Notes: generated from the sequence alone by a model not told the origin. Counted from the stretch's first letter, positions 16,819 to 25,675 are shown. The stretch: 64,000 bases of DNA from Actinomadura chibensis NBRC 106107 (GCF_001552135.1 NZ_BCQP01000017.1:372001-436000), one strand, 5' to 3'. Program-made: numbers and translations.

Positions 16819-17706
16819 TCAGTCCCACTCCCAGCGGATGCCGTGGACGCCGGGCCGGACCTCCATGTCGGCCATGTGCACGGCGCACCAGCCGGACAGG
16901 TGGAGCTCCCCCACGTCGGCGCCCGGCGTCGCCGCGTTCGGCTGCCAGACCCGGTGGCAGCGGACGGGCAGCGCCTCCGGGTCGAACTGGACGTGCAGCA
17001 GGTACATGTGCGTCGGATGGCGGAACCAGCGGTGGTAGAAGGTCGCCTCGGGCCCGCCGCCGCTGTAGCCGAACTCGTACTCGATCATGCACGTGTCACC
17101 GCGCCGCAAGGGCCGCTCGAACAGCAGCTCCATGGCGGTGACACCCGTCCCAGGGTCAGTGCAGACCTGACCCAGGCGGCAGTGGGACGCCCTCCGTATG
17201 TCGGGCAGAATCCCCTTTTCGCAGTAGTGGACGGCGACGTGCCTGTCGACGCCGTCCACCCGCGCCTGGAAGACCGCCCGTGTCCGGACGGACCGCTCGT
17301 CGCGGTCGGCCCCGACCCGGAGGCTCTCGTCGCAGCTCAGCCAGCGGAGCTGCCCGTCCACCGGGTTGCGGATCTGCCCGAGGAGGCTGTCGACGCTGGC
17401 GTGCACCTGGCTGACGTCCCGGTACGACAGCGCGCCGGGCACCCGGTGCACCCACCGTCCGCGCGGCCGCCGCGGCCCGAGCAGCGCGGACAGCGAGTCC
17501 GGCGGCACCTCCAGGATCCCTTCGAGCGCCCGGACGGCCGACAGCGACCGCGACCGCTCCGGACGGCTGCTGCCGCGCTGCCAGTTGCTGAGGCTCGCCA
17601 CGCTGACGTGGATCCCGCGCTCGGCGAGCCGCACGTGGAGCCGCTCAAGGCTCAGACCTCGCGCCTGGATCGCCGCGCGCAACGCGCCATCGAATGAATC
17701 CACCAT
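16819..17706 (-). CDS. XRE-family HTH transcriptional regulator
   Basis: The 295-residue protein begins with a helix-turn-helix at about residues 8-75 (LRAAIQARGLSLERLHVRLA ... SVASLSNWQRGSSRPERSRS). The C-terminal 200 residues are not matched to a named domain but look like an all-beta sensor or ligand domain with several Cys and His (HYCEKG, ASHCRLGQVC, YHRWFRHPTHMYLLHV). This C-terminal half recurs in actinobacterial XRE proteins. It is separated from the protease gene by 168 bp on the same strand. Target unknown. Confidence 0.75.
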   Translation of the reverse strand: MVDSFDGALRAAIQARGLSLERLHVRLAERGIHVSVASLSNWQRGSSRPERSRSLSAVRALEGILEVPPDSLSALLGPRRPRGRWVHRVPGALSYRDVSQVHASVDSLLGQIRNPVDGQLRWLSCDESLRVGADRDERSVRTRAVFQARVDGVDRHVAVHYCEKGILPDIRRASHCRLGQVCTDPGTGVTAMELLFERPLRRGDTCMIEYEFGYSGGGPEATFYHRWFRHPTHMYLLHVQFDPEALPVRCHRVWQPNAATPGADVGELHLSGWCAVHMADMEVRPGVHGIRWEWD

Positions 17707-17816
17707 CGAGGATCCTCCCGCCGAGGCCGCCCGTCCCGGGACAGGCCGCGGGCCAGGCGCAGACGGACCTTAATGGAATCCAGTCCAACAGTCCAGACCT
17801 CGTGCGCGGCCGATGG

Positions 17817-18155
17817 TCAGTCGTCGAATTCGAACCCCGCGGCCGCGGCGGCGGCGACGAGAACGCGCATCCGATCGGCGTCCGTGGCGACGGCGCTCAT
17901 CAGTTCGCCCAACTCCTGGAGCGCCGGACGGTCGGTGCCGTAGGCGCAGAACATTCCGCCTTCGGGGTCGTAGGAGAACCGCCCGTCGAGCGTTTTCGCC
18001 TCGGTGCCGACGAGGAATTGCGCCACGCCTTCCCAGAAGTAGCCGTTCGGCTCATGGCCGAGTTCCTCGACGAGGGCGTCCACTTGGGTGCTTCCCGCGT
18101 CCAGCAGCAACGAGAACTGGCCGGGCGTGGTCTCGATCAGTTTCAGGGGGTTCAC
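17817..18155 (-). CDS. Imm51-like immunity protein
   Basis: The 112-residue acidic protein has the pattern of immunity protein family 51: PGQFSLLLDAGSTQVDALVE, GHEPNGYFWEGVAQFLV, GRFSYDPEGGMFCAYG and a final helical tail. Such proteins neutralise polymorphic toxins. No cognate toxin gene is recognisable nearby, so it is an orphan here, or the family has another role. It is followed on the minus strand by the XRE regulator, 110 bp away. Confidence 0.7.
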   Translation of the reverse strand: MNPLKLIETTPGQFSLLLDAGSTQVDALVEELGHEPNGYFWEGVAQFLVGTEAKTLDGRFSYDPEGGMFCAYGTDRPALQELGELMSAVATDADRMRVLVAAAAAAGFEFDD

Positions 18156-18209
18156 CCGGCGGATGATGGCACCACCCGCGACGGGACGGCAACCTCGCGA
18201 CCAGCCGCC

Positions 18210-18698
18210 TCACCCGTCCAGCGCTTCGAGGACCTCGTCCCACCCCGGCATCGGCGCGCCCGCCTCGAACAGAACGCGGACGCCCATGGAGCGGAGAACG
18301 TCCAAATTGGCCCCGAACGCGGAATGACGAACCAGCTCGACCTTGACCTGCGGGACCGCCACCACTGGAACGCCCATCCCGACAAGCTCGCAAAGCATGC
18401 CGACGGCGACCGTGTCGGTAATCCCCATGGCCCACTTGTTGATCGTGTTAAAGGTCGCGGGCACGACCACGGCGGCATCGGCGGGAGGCAGCCCGTTGGA
18501 CGTCTCATGCGGCAACCGGAAATCAGTCCGCACGGGCGCACCGGTAAGGGCGACGAGCCGTTCGACGTCCAGGAACTTGACCCCCATCGGAGTGGCGATC
18601 ACCCGCACGTCCCACCCGGCCTCCCGCGCCCGCCCCACAAAGCCCGGAAGCTCCACCGCCGCCAGCGCCCCACAAGCAAACACATACAAAACCCTCAC
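18210..18698 (-). CDS. Flavoprotein (EpiD/Dfp-like FMN-binding fold)
   Basis: The 162-residue protein is a flavodoxin-like Rossmann fold: YVFACGALAAVELPGFV at the start, ATPMGVKFLD, LPHETSNGLPPADAAVVVPA and TFNTINKWAMGITDTVAVGM. The last element corresponds to the PASANT-type region of Cys-decarboxylating flavoproteins such as EpiD and CoaC. The His expected in the decarboxylase active site is not clearly conserved. GTG 18698 overlaps the TGA of the DUF4288 gene. Substrate unknown. Confidence 0.82.
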   Translation of the reverse strand: MRVLYVFACGALAAVELPGFVGRAREAGWDVRVIATPMGVKFLDVERLVALTGAPVRTDFRLPHETSNGLPPADAAVVVPATFNTINKWAMGITDTVAVGMLCELVGMGVPVVAVPQVKVELVRHSAFGANLDVLRSMGVRVLFEAGAPMPGWDEVLEALDG

Positions 18699-19024
18699 CA
18701 AGCCCCCTGACGCTCGTCCCCCGTGTCAAAGTACCTGGTGACGTAATCGCGCCCCCCAAGTTCACTCTCCCGCATCAACGAGAATACTTCAGCACCCTCA
18801 CCGATCACTTCGTCCTCGCCGATGAAATAGGCCTGGGCGAACTCCAAATACTGCCCATCACACTCAGCCGCATATTCGAACGCCCCAACCTCCGCCTTCT
18901 GAAGAGCCTCCTCGAAAGACTCCGCCCGCCAAACGGTAACGGTCTCCTCATAAACCTGCCGTCCCTCATGCACCCACCGAAAGACGCAACGAACCCCGTA
19001 CCAACCAGCCCTACCCACAGCCAA
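18695..19024 (-). CDS. DUF4288 protein
   Basis: The 109-residue protein matches DUF4288: WYGVRCVFRWVHEGRQVYEE, then SFEEALQKAEVGAFEYAAE, CDGQYLEFAQAYFIGEDEV, EVFSLMRES and a final YVTRYFDTGDE. Members are often found beside SMI1/immunity-type proteins. It is translationally coupled to the flavoprotein and lies two genes from an Imm51-like protein, a small cluster suggestive of self-protection or stress functions. The exact role is unknown. Confidence 0.72.
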   Translation of the reverse strand: MAVGRAGWYGVRCVFRWVHEGRQVYEETVTVWRAESFEEALQKAEVGAFEYAAECDGQYLEFAQAYFIGEDEVIGEGAEVFSLMRESELGGRDYVTRYFDTGDERQGAW

Positions 19025-19441
19025 ACGCCTCCCGAGAACCGCCTCGCCAAGGATAGGAACGCTACGCGCGCACCTGAGGGCCCACGGAGCACGCCATCCA
19101 ACGAGCCCCGCAGGTCGGAGCCCCCACCCTTACGCCAGCACCCCCGGCCCACCGTCGTGGACAGAACGCCACCCCTACCGGAAGAATGGAGGCTCATCAC
19201 CCCTCTGAGGGTTCGCCACAATGAGCGCTCCGGCCCATGCCAAGTATGCGCACGGTCCTCATCGCCTCTATGAGGGTTCGTAACGCTCATGGAACCTAGA
19301 CTCCGGCCGCGACGGACAGGCTCCCTACGAGGGTCTCTCGGCCGACTGCGCCAGTGAGCGCACGGCTCAGCGCGGACGCATCGTCCTCATGAAGCTAGAG
19401 CCGTACCGGCAGTGCTCGACGGGCACGCGGCCTGACGGCCG
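19025..19441. other. 417-bp intergenic region with degenerate repeats
   Basis: No credible gene is seen. TGAGGGTTCG occurs at 19206-19215 and again at 19271-19280, with a degenerate third copy (CGAGGGTCTC) at 19328-19337, so spacing is about 57-65 bp. GAGCGC/GCGCTC fragments recur between them. It contains the upstream region of the minus-strand DUF4288/flavoprotein unit. Confidence 0.4.
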
Positions 19442-20098
<657 letters not shown>

Positions 20099-20173
20099 GC
20101 CTTCAGCCTAGCTCGCCGTCCTGGACATGAGTGTGGGTGATTTTGGCTGATTACGTCCTGGTAAGTTGCCCTC

Positions 20174-21058
20174 GTGGTGAAGCGGGGGATGCTGTACGGG
20201 ATCGCGGCGTATGCGCTGTGGGGCCTGTTCCCGCTGTACTGGCCGCTGCTGGAGCCCGCGGGGGCCGTCGAGATCCTCGCGCACCGGATCATGTGGTCGC
20301 TGGTCGCGGTCGCCGTCGTCCTCGCGGTGGGACGCAACCGGGGCTGGCTCCGGACGCTGACCTGGCGCCGCGCCGTGCTGCTGGCGCTGGCGGCCGCGGT
20401 GGTCAGCGTCAACTGGGGGACCTACATCTACGCCGTCAACAGCGGCCGGACGATCGAGGCCGCGCTCGGCTACTTCATCAACCCGCTGATCAGCGTGATG
20501 TTCGGCGTGGCGGTGTTCCGGGAGCGGCTCAGGCCGCGGCAGTGGTGGGCGGTCGGGATGGGGACGGCCGCCGTGGTGGTGCTGACCGCCGACTACGGGC
20601 GTCCGCCGTGGATCGCGCTGGTCCTCGGCCTCGCCTTCGGGGTCTACGGGATGCTCAAGAAGTTCGTCGACATGCCGTCGGCGGAGGGCCTGGCGGTCGA
20701 GACGGCGATGATGTTCCTGCCCGCGCTCGGGTTCGTGCTCGTCCTGGAGGGACGGGGCGAGGCGGCGTTCGGGCACCACGGGGTGGGGAACGCGGTGCTG
20801 CTGGCGCTCGCGGGCGTGGTGACGGCCGTCCCGCTGATGCTGTTCAACGCGGCGGCGATCAGGCTCCCGCTGTCGGTGATCGGGATGCTCCAGTACCTGG
20901 CGCCGGTGCTGCAGTTCGCTATCGGGCTCTTCGTCCAGCATGAGGAGATGCCGCCGAGCCGTTGGGCCGGTTTCCTGCTGGTTTGGCTCGCACTGGTGAT
21001 CTTGACATGGGACGGCGTGGCCGCCGCCCGCCGGGAAGCGGTGCCCGAAACGGCCTGA
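20174..21058 (+). CDS. rarD: EamA/RarD family transporter
   Basis: The 294-residue membrane protein has ten hydrophobic segments. RarD hallmarks include GMLYGIAAYALWGLFPLYW, EILAHRIMWSL, NWGTYIYAVNSGRTIEAALG, YFINPLISVMFGV, GVYGMLKKF and the final LPLSVIGMLQYLAPVLQF. Substrate is not known for most RarD proteins. Two GTG codons (20174 and 20177) can serve as start; no ribosome site is clear. Divergent from msrA. Confidence 0.93.
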   Translation: MVKRGMLYGIAAYALWGLFPLYWPLLEPAGAVEILAHRIMWSLVAVAVVLAVGRNRGWLRTLTWRRAVLLALAAAVVSVNWGTYIYAVNSGRTIEAALGYFINPLISVMFGVAVFRERLRPRQWWAVGMGTAAVVVLTADYGRPPWIALVLGLAFGVYGMLKKFVDMPSAEGLAVETAMMFLPALGFVLVLEGRGEAAFGHHGVGNAVLLALAGVVTAVPLMLFNAAAIRLPLSVIGMLQYLAPVLQFAIGLFVQHEEMPPSRWAGFLLVWLALVILTWDGVAAARREAVPETA

Positions 21059-21108
21059 AGGGGCTAAAGTGCCGGACGTCACACGGCCCGGATTCAAGGG
21101 AGCTCTCG

Positions 21109-21462
21109 GTGCGTCTGGTCAGCGTCACCGTCTTGGGATCGGCACTCGTCGCGGCGGGGATGCTGGCGCCGGGCACGGGTGAGGCGAACGCGACGCACCA
21201 CGACGAGGTCCGGGTGAGGCCGGAGGTGGCGCGCCCCGGCGAACGGGTCGAGGTCACCGCCCCCCGGTGCGCGGACACCGGGCGCGAGGTGACGTCCGAG
21301 GCGTTCGACGGCCCGGTCGCGAACGGGACGGCGACCGTCCGCGAGAACACCGAGCCCGGTGCCTACACGGTCACCGCGCGATGCGGCAGAGTCTCGGTGA
21401 AAGGCCAGTTCAGAGTGGCCGGACGGCTCGTCTGGCCGACCCTGCTGACCACGGCCCGCTAG
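21109..21462 (+). CDS. Small secreted protein with Ig-like beta domain
   Basis: The 117-residue protein starts at GTG 21109, 6 bp after GGGAG. A signal peptide (VRLVSVTVLGSALVAAGMLA, cleavage near ANA/TH) precedes a short beta-rich domain with RVRPEVARPGERVEVTAPRC and ENTEPGAYTVTARCG. Two Cys probably form a disulfide. The GxYxVTxRC pattern is common in actinobacterial secreted Ig-like proteins. It lies 51 bp after rarD on the same strand. Function unknown. Confidence 0.7.
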   Translation: MRLVSVTVLGSALVAAGMLAPGTGEANATHHDEVRVRPEVARPGERVEVTAPRCADTGREVTSEAFDGPVANGTATVRENTEPGAYTVTARCGRVSVKGQFRVAGRLVWPTLLTTAR

Positions 21463-21764
21463 GCCGCCCGCGGATTCGGCGGAGTTCGATCGTCCATTCG
21501 ATTTCATGATGTGCGAACAACTGCGGCCGCGCTGTCAAGAGCCATTGACCGATCTGACATATCGCTTGCAAGGTGAGGCAGGTCACGCACCGATACGCAC
21601 AATTACTGCCGGTGCAACGCTTGTTTTCGTTAAATGATCATGTGATACTTCCTTCAACTCGGTCAGAACGCCCATCTAACACCAAAGCGCACCTCCAGCT
21701 CCCGCATGCTCGATAACCCTCAGATCCCCCCACCAGGGGCTTCCTCGGACCGCTGGGAGGAATT
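21463..21764. other. 302-bp intergenic region upstream of the terpene cyclase
   Basis: This AT-richer stretch holds a candidate promoter at 21621-21649 (listed separately) and an ATGATCAT palindrome in its spacer. No gene and no terminator were seen. The lower GC than the flanks is expected of regulatory DNA here. Confidence 0.4.
21621..21649 (+). promoter_or_regulatory. Candidate promoter of the terpene cyclase gene
   Basis: TTGTTT (21621-21626) and GATACT (21644-21649) are spaced by exactly 17 bp, in the only AT-rich part of the gap. It would give a leader of about 110 nt before GTG 21765, whose ribosome site GGGAGG is at 21754-21760. Confidence 0.4.
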
Positions 21765-23468
21765 GTGAGCTGCAAATGCGCGACGCCGTCGGGGGCCAGG
21801 TGGGAGGAGGACTCCGACGACGTGGCCGCCGCGGCGCGCGACCTCCTGCGCGGCCTCCTCACCCGCCCCTGGGGGCACGTGTCGCCGTCGATCTACGAGA
21901 CCGGGCGCGTGGTCTCGCTGTCCCCGTGGCTGGAGGGGCACGCGCGGCGCGTCCGGCACATCCTGGACGCGCAGCGCCCGGACGGCTTCTGGGGCGCGCC
22001 GGGCGCGTATGCCGTCGTCCCGACGCTGAGCGCGGTGGAGGCGCTGCTCACGGTCGTCCAGGACGGCGAGGACGGCTCCCGCCGGACGGACGGCGTGGAT
22101 CCAGGGGAGGCGACGGGCGCGCTCGCGCGGTCGCTGCCCCCGCTCCTCCGGCGGCTACCGACCCTGGATTTCACAAGATTTCCAGACATGCCCGCGAACG
22201 ACCTGATCGTCGATTCCCTCGTCGGCTCGATCAACCGGCGCCTGGACGACCTGGACGAGCTCGACGACTCCCCCGCCGCCAAGACCGTGCCGACCGGCGC
22301 CCGGCTGGGAAACCCGAAGGGCCTGGACGGGACGCGCCTGGCCAAGATGCGCGCCGCCCTCACCGCGGGCGCCGCGCTCCCGGACAAGGTGACGCACGCG
22401 CTGGAGGTGACGGGCGACCTCGCGCGCGAGGCGCGGACGATCCGTCCGGGCCCGGTCGGGGCGGTCGGCGCCTCCCCGGCGGCCACCGCCGCGTGGCTCG
22501 GCGGGCGCGGCGCGCGGGAACCGCGCCACCCGGCCAGGCTGTTCCTGGAGGCCGTCTCCGACGAGCACGCGGGCCCGGTGCCCTGCGGCTCCCCGATCAC
22601 CGTCTTCGAGCGCGCGTGGGTCCTCAGCACCCTCGCCCGGACGGGGATCGTGTCCAGCGCGCCGCCCGCGCTGCTGGACGGCCTCGCCGCCGCGCTCGGT
22701 CCGGTCGGCACCCCGGCGGCGGAGGGCCTCCCGGCGGACGCGGACACGACGTCGGCCGTCCTGTACGCGCTCGGCCTGCTCGGCAGGCCGAGGTCCCCGG
22801 ACGCCCTCTGGGCCTACGAGACGCCGACGCATTTCTGCACCTGGCCCGGCGAGGAGGGCTTCTCGGTCACGGTCAACGCCCATGTTCTCGAAGCGTTCGG
22901 CCAATACCTGCTCGACGTCCTCAGGACGGGAGAGACGCCCTCGACGTCCATTCCGCGCTGCACGAAGACGGTCGGCGACCTCGTCACGCTCCTCTGCGAA
23001 CGGCAGCGCGAGGACGGAAGCTGGACCGACCGGTGGCACGCGTCGCCCTACTACGCGACGCTGTGCTGCGTCGCGGCGCTGAGCCGCTTCGGCGGCGGCA
23101 GGGCGGCCGGGACCCTCGCCCGCGCCCGCGCGTGGGTCCTGGACACCCAGCGCCCCGACGGCTCTTGGGGCCGCTGGGAGGGGACGGCGGAGGAAACGGC
23201 GTACGCGCTTCAGATACTGCTGCCGTCCGCCGACGCCGCCGGACCCGACCCGGTACCGGACTCGGAGTCGGACATGGCGGGGAAATACAAGGAATCCATA
23301 ACTAGGGCGTACGAATTTCTCCCGGCGCCCTCGGACAATGGACGTCTTCTGGGCCCCGCGCTGTGGCACGACAAGGACCTCTACCTCCCGGTCGCCGTGG
23401 TGCGCGCATCCGTCCTGGCCGCCCGGCATCTCGCGAGGAAGTACGTCCATACCATCGAACACACCTGA
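21765..23468 (+). CDS. Class II (di)terpene cyclase, prenyl diphosphate-protonating type
   Basis: The 567-residue alpha-alpha barrel protein carries the protonating acid motif DADTT at 325-329, the DxDTT form seen in bacterial class II cyclases such as Rv3377c, rather than the DxDDTA of squalene-hopene cyclases. QW-like repeats include QRPDGFWG (70-77), QREDGSWTDRW and QRPDGSWGRW. Length is close to Rv3377c and far from the roughly 630 or more of hopene cyclases. No class I DDxxD is seen. The enzyme should cyclise a diphosphate such as GGPP without losing the diphosphate. No terpene synthase partner lies in the window. GTG start with GGGAGG. Confidence 0.8.
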   Translation: MSCKCATPSGARWEEDSDDVAAAARDLLRGLLTRPWGHVSPSIYETGRVVSLSPWLEGHARRVRHILDAQRPDGFWGAPGAYAVVPTLSAVEALLTVVQDGEDGSRRTDGVDPGEATGALARSLPPLLRRLPTLDFTRFPDMPANDLIVDSLVGSINRRLDDLDELDDSPAAKTVPTGARLGNPKGLDGTRLAKMRAALTAGAALPDKVTHALEVTGDLAREARTIRPGPVGAVGASPAATAAWLGGRGAREPRHPARLFLEAVSDEHAGPVPCGSPITVFERAWVLSTLARTGIVSSAPPALLDGLAAALGPVGTPAAEGLPADADTTSAVLYALGLLGRPRSPDALWAYETPTHFCTWPGEEGFSVTVNAHVLEAFGQYLLDVLRTGETPSTSIPRCTKTVGDLVTLLCERQREDGSWTDRWHASPYYATLCCVAALSRFGGGRAAGTLARARAWVLDTQRPDGSWGRWEGTAEETAYALQILLPSADAAGPDPVPDSESDMAGKYKESITRAYEFLPAPSDNGRLLGPALWHDKDLYLPVAVVRASVLAARHLARKYVHTIEHT

Positions 23469-23524
23469 CAGCAACACATCGTTCATGTCTTTTGCACCAC
23501 AGGCCAGGGCGTAAATAGCAAAAA

Positions 23525-23572
23525 CCCTCAGATGAGGGGAAGAAAGTACATCTTCTGAGCCCGCAACGTTGC
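23525..23572 (+). promoter_or_regulatory. Leader region of the conservon: small hairpin and palindrome
   Basis: CCCTC (23525-23529) pairs with GAGGG (23534-23538) in a short hairpin that may end the cyclase transcript. A perfect GCAACGTTGC palindrome lies at 23563-23572, about 120 bp before the conservon start. Promoter elements are not clear. Confidence 0.3.
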
Positions 23573-23695
23573 TAAGGTACTGGCGCATGCGGAGGCGATG
23601 GCTTACCTATCGCGCCGCAAGCCTGGACACCACGGCCCCGAACCCCCCGTCGCGGCGGTCCGTCGGCCGATCGGGAACTCGTTGAGGACTTGTTG

Positions 23696-24142
23696 ATGCG
23701 CTTCCGCAACTCACGTCTGCGGACGAAGACCGCCATTGGAGCCGGAGTCCCGGTCGGCGGGTGCGCCGGGTCCGGCGCGCGGGGCCCGCGGAGGTCCGCG
23801 GCGCCGGCGGCGCTCGCCGCGTGCCCGGCGGCCGCGACCAGAGAGCCGGAGGATCTGCCACCCGTGCCTGACACCTCGAGCACACCGTCCGGGCTTCCCG
23901 TCCGGGTCCCGCAGGCCAACCTCGCCGAGCCGCTCCGCGGCGCGGAGCAGGCCGCCGAGGTCGAGGAGGAGCCGGACGATCCGGGCCGCTCCCCCGCGGA
24001 GATCCAGCGGATCATGGGCTCGTACCAGCGCGGCGCCAAGCGGGGGCGCTTCGATGCCGCGCGAGCGGAACGCGCCGGGCGGACCGGCGCCGAAACAGGG
24101 GACACCGGCACCGAAACAGCGGAAGGCGAGGCAGATCAGTGA
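23696..24142 (+). pseudogene. Internally deleted conservon sensor kinase (CvnA remnant)
   Basis: In conservons the first gene encodes a large nitrate-sensor-like histidine kinase of several hundred residues. Here only 148 residues remain. The start MRFRNSRLRTKTAIGAGVPV resembles the cytoplasmic start just before the first membrane helix of such kinases. The rest (SGLPVRVPQANLAEPLRG ... RSPAEIQRIMGSYQRGAKRG) is the conserved C-terminal tail of the same family. The sensor, HAMP and kinase domains are missing. The joint region is low complexity (APAALAACPAAA). The frame stays open to a GTGA overlap with the roadblock gene, so a small product is still made and coupling is kept. Confidence 0.6.
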
Positions 24143-24561
24143 CGCAGAAGACCGGTTCCTCCTCCGATCTGGGCTGGCTGCTGGACGACCTGGTCCACCG
24201 GCTCCCGCACGCCCGCAGCGCCGTGGTGCTGTCCGCGGACGGCCTGCTCATGGCGTCGTCGGAGGGCTTCCCGCAGGACGACGGCGAGCACCTCGCCGCG
24301 GTCGCCGCCGGGATCCAGAGCCTCGCCAAGGGCGCCGGGACGCGGTTCGGCGGCGGCCCGGTCCGGCAGACGATCGTCGAGATGCAGTCGGCGTTCCTGC
24401 TGGTCACGGTGGCCGGCAAGGGCGCCTGCATCGCGGTGCTCGCGGGCGAGGACGCCGACGTCGGCCTGATCGCCTACGAGATGGCCATGCTGGTCACGAG
24501 CATGGGCCACCACCTCAGCACGCCGACGCGCACCGAACCCGCGGAGGGACGCCCGTCATGA
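24139..24561 (+). CDS. Roadblock/LC7 domain protein (conservon CvnB)
   Basis: The 140-residue protein has the roadblock fold: LGWLLDDLVHRLPHARSAVV, LSADGLLMASSEGFPQDDGE, HLAAVAAGIQSLAKGAG and a C-terminal SAFLLVTVAGKGACIAVLAG. Such proteins are MglB/CvnB-like partners that regulate the small GTPase encoded two genes later. GTG 24139 overlaps the previous stop and its TGA overlaps the next ATG. Confidence 0.93.
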   Translation: MTQKTGSSSDLGWLLDDLVHRLPHARSAVVLSADGLLMASSEGFPQDDGEHLAAVAAGIQSLAKGAGTRFGGGPVRQTIVEMQSAFLLVTVAGKGACIAVLAGEDADVGLIAYEMAMLVTSMGHHLSTPTRTEPAEGRPS

Positions 24562-24995
24562 TCCCCCCGGACGACCCGGCCCAGGACCCCTGGCCGGACG
24601 ACCCGCCGGCCCAGGACCCGGCGGCGCCCGCCGAGGACCGGTTCCTCGACGAGCACGCCGGCCCCATGGTGCGGCCGTACGTGATGACCAGCGGGCGGAT
24701 CGAGCCGACCCGCGGCAAGTTCGACCTCATCACGCTCGTGGTGGCGGTCGGTCCCGAACCCGAGGGCGCGATCGGCCTCGGTCCAGAGCACCTCGCCATC
24801 ATCCGGCTCTGCCAGAACGTGATGTCGGTCGCCGAGCTCACCGGCCACCTCGACCTTCCCGTCGCGACCGTCCGGGTGATGCTCGGCGACCTGCTCGACA
24901 AGGGGTTCGTCTCCATGCAGGAACCCGAACCGGAGGCGGACATGCACGACATCAGGCTCTACAAGGCGGTGATCGATGGTCTCCGGGCCCTCTAG
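24558..24995 (+). CDS. DUF742 protein (conservon CvnC)
   Basis: The 145-residue protein has a low-complexity Asp/Pro-rich N-terminus and the DUF742 core: VRPYVMTSGRIEPTRGKFDL, PEHLAIIRLCQNVMSVAELT, HLDLPVATVRVMLGDLLDKG and RLYKAVIDGLRAL. DUF742 resembles winged-helix DNA-binding folds. In conservons it works with the roadblock protein and GTPase. ATGA overlap with CvnB; it overlaps the GTPase gene by 20 bp. Confidence 0.93.
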   Translation: MIPPDDPAQDPWPDDPPAQDPAAPAEDRFLDEHAGPMVRPYVMTSGRIEPTRGKFDLITLVVAVGPEPEGAIGLGPEHLAIIRLCQNVMSVAELTGHLDLPVATVRVMLGDLLDKGFVSMQEPEPEADMHDIRLYKAVIDGLRAL

Positions 24996-25590
24996 ACGAG
25001 AAGTGCGCGCCCGCCGGCTCCCCACCGCGGTCAAGATCGTGATCGCGGGCGGCTTCGGGGTCGGCAAGACCACCATGGTGGGCACGGTCTCCGAGACCCA
25101 GCCGCTGCGGACCGAGGAACTCCTCACCGACGAGAGCGTCGGCGTGGACGACATCTCCGGGGTGGAGCGCAAGGACTCCACCACCGTCGCGATGGACTTC
25201 GGGCGCATCACCATGCGGAACGAGTACGTCCTGTACCTGTTCGGGACGCCCGGTCAGAAGCGCTTCTGGTTCATGTGGGACGAGGTGGCCCTCGGCGCGC
25301 TCGGCGCCGTCGTCCTCGCCGACACGCGGCGGCTGTCGGACTGCTTCCCGTCCGTGGACTACTTCGAGCGCCGCCAGACGCCGTTCATCGTCGCGGTGAA
25401 CTGCTTCGAGGGCGCCAAGCGCTACGACCTCGACGAGATCCAGATGGCGCTGAACCTCGGCCCGAAGGTCCCGGTGATGCTCTGCGACGCCCGCAAGATC
25501 GAGTCGTGCAAGCAGGTGCTGATCGACCTCGTCCTGCACGCGATGAAGGTCCGCGGGCTGACCGACGCGCCCGCGCCCCAGCAGGTCTGA
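24976..25590 (+). CDS. Small Ras-like GTPase (conservon CvnD)
   Basis: The 204-residue protein has a P-loop GGFGVGKTT at about residues 25-33, a switch II-type LYLFGTPGQKRFWFMWDE, and a VAVNCFEG segment in the place of the NKxD base-recognition motif. The family is MglA-like and is regulated by the roadblock protein. It begins 20 bp inside the DUF742 gene and ends the conservon, followed at once by a strong terminator. The signalling input normally given by CvnA appears lost. Confidence 0.93.
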   Translation: MVSGPSRREVRARRLPTAVKIVIAGGFGVGKTTMVGTVSETQPLRTEELLTDESVGVDDISGVERKDSTTVAMDFGRITMRNEYVLYLFGTPGQKRFWFMWDEVALGALGAVVLADTRRLSDCFPSVDYFERRQTPFIVAVNCFEGAKRYDLDEIQMALNLGPKVPVMLCDARKIESCKQVLIDLVLHAMKVRGLTDAPAPQQV

Positions 25591-25595
25591 CGCGA

Positions 25596-25645
25596 AGCGG
25601 CGGCGGGCGCCCGGGGGAGTCTCCCGGCGCCCGCCGCCGCTTTTC
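25596..25645 (+). terminator. Strong intrinsic terminator after the conservon
   Basis: AGCGGCGGCGGGCGCC (25596-25611) and its exact complement form a 16-bp perfect stem, extended by further G/C pairs above, followed by TTTT on the right arm. It starts 6 bp after the GTPase stop. The minus-strand polyprenyl synthase gene ends at 25676, so the hairpin can serve both converging transcripts. Confidence 0.85.
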
Positions 25646-25675
25646 GCGTAGTGCCCGCGCCGCGACGGCCCGCCG

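Noticed and set aside
23469..23695. Riboswitch or small RNA before the conservon
   Set aside because: Only a five-pair hairpin and a ten-base palindrome are visible. No conserved riboswitch core could be matched.
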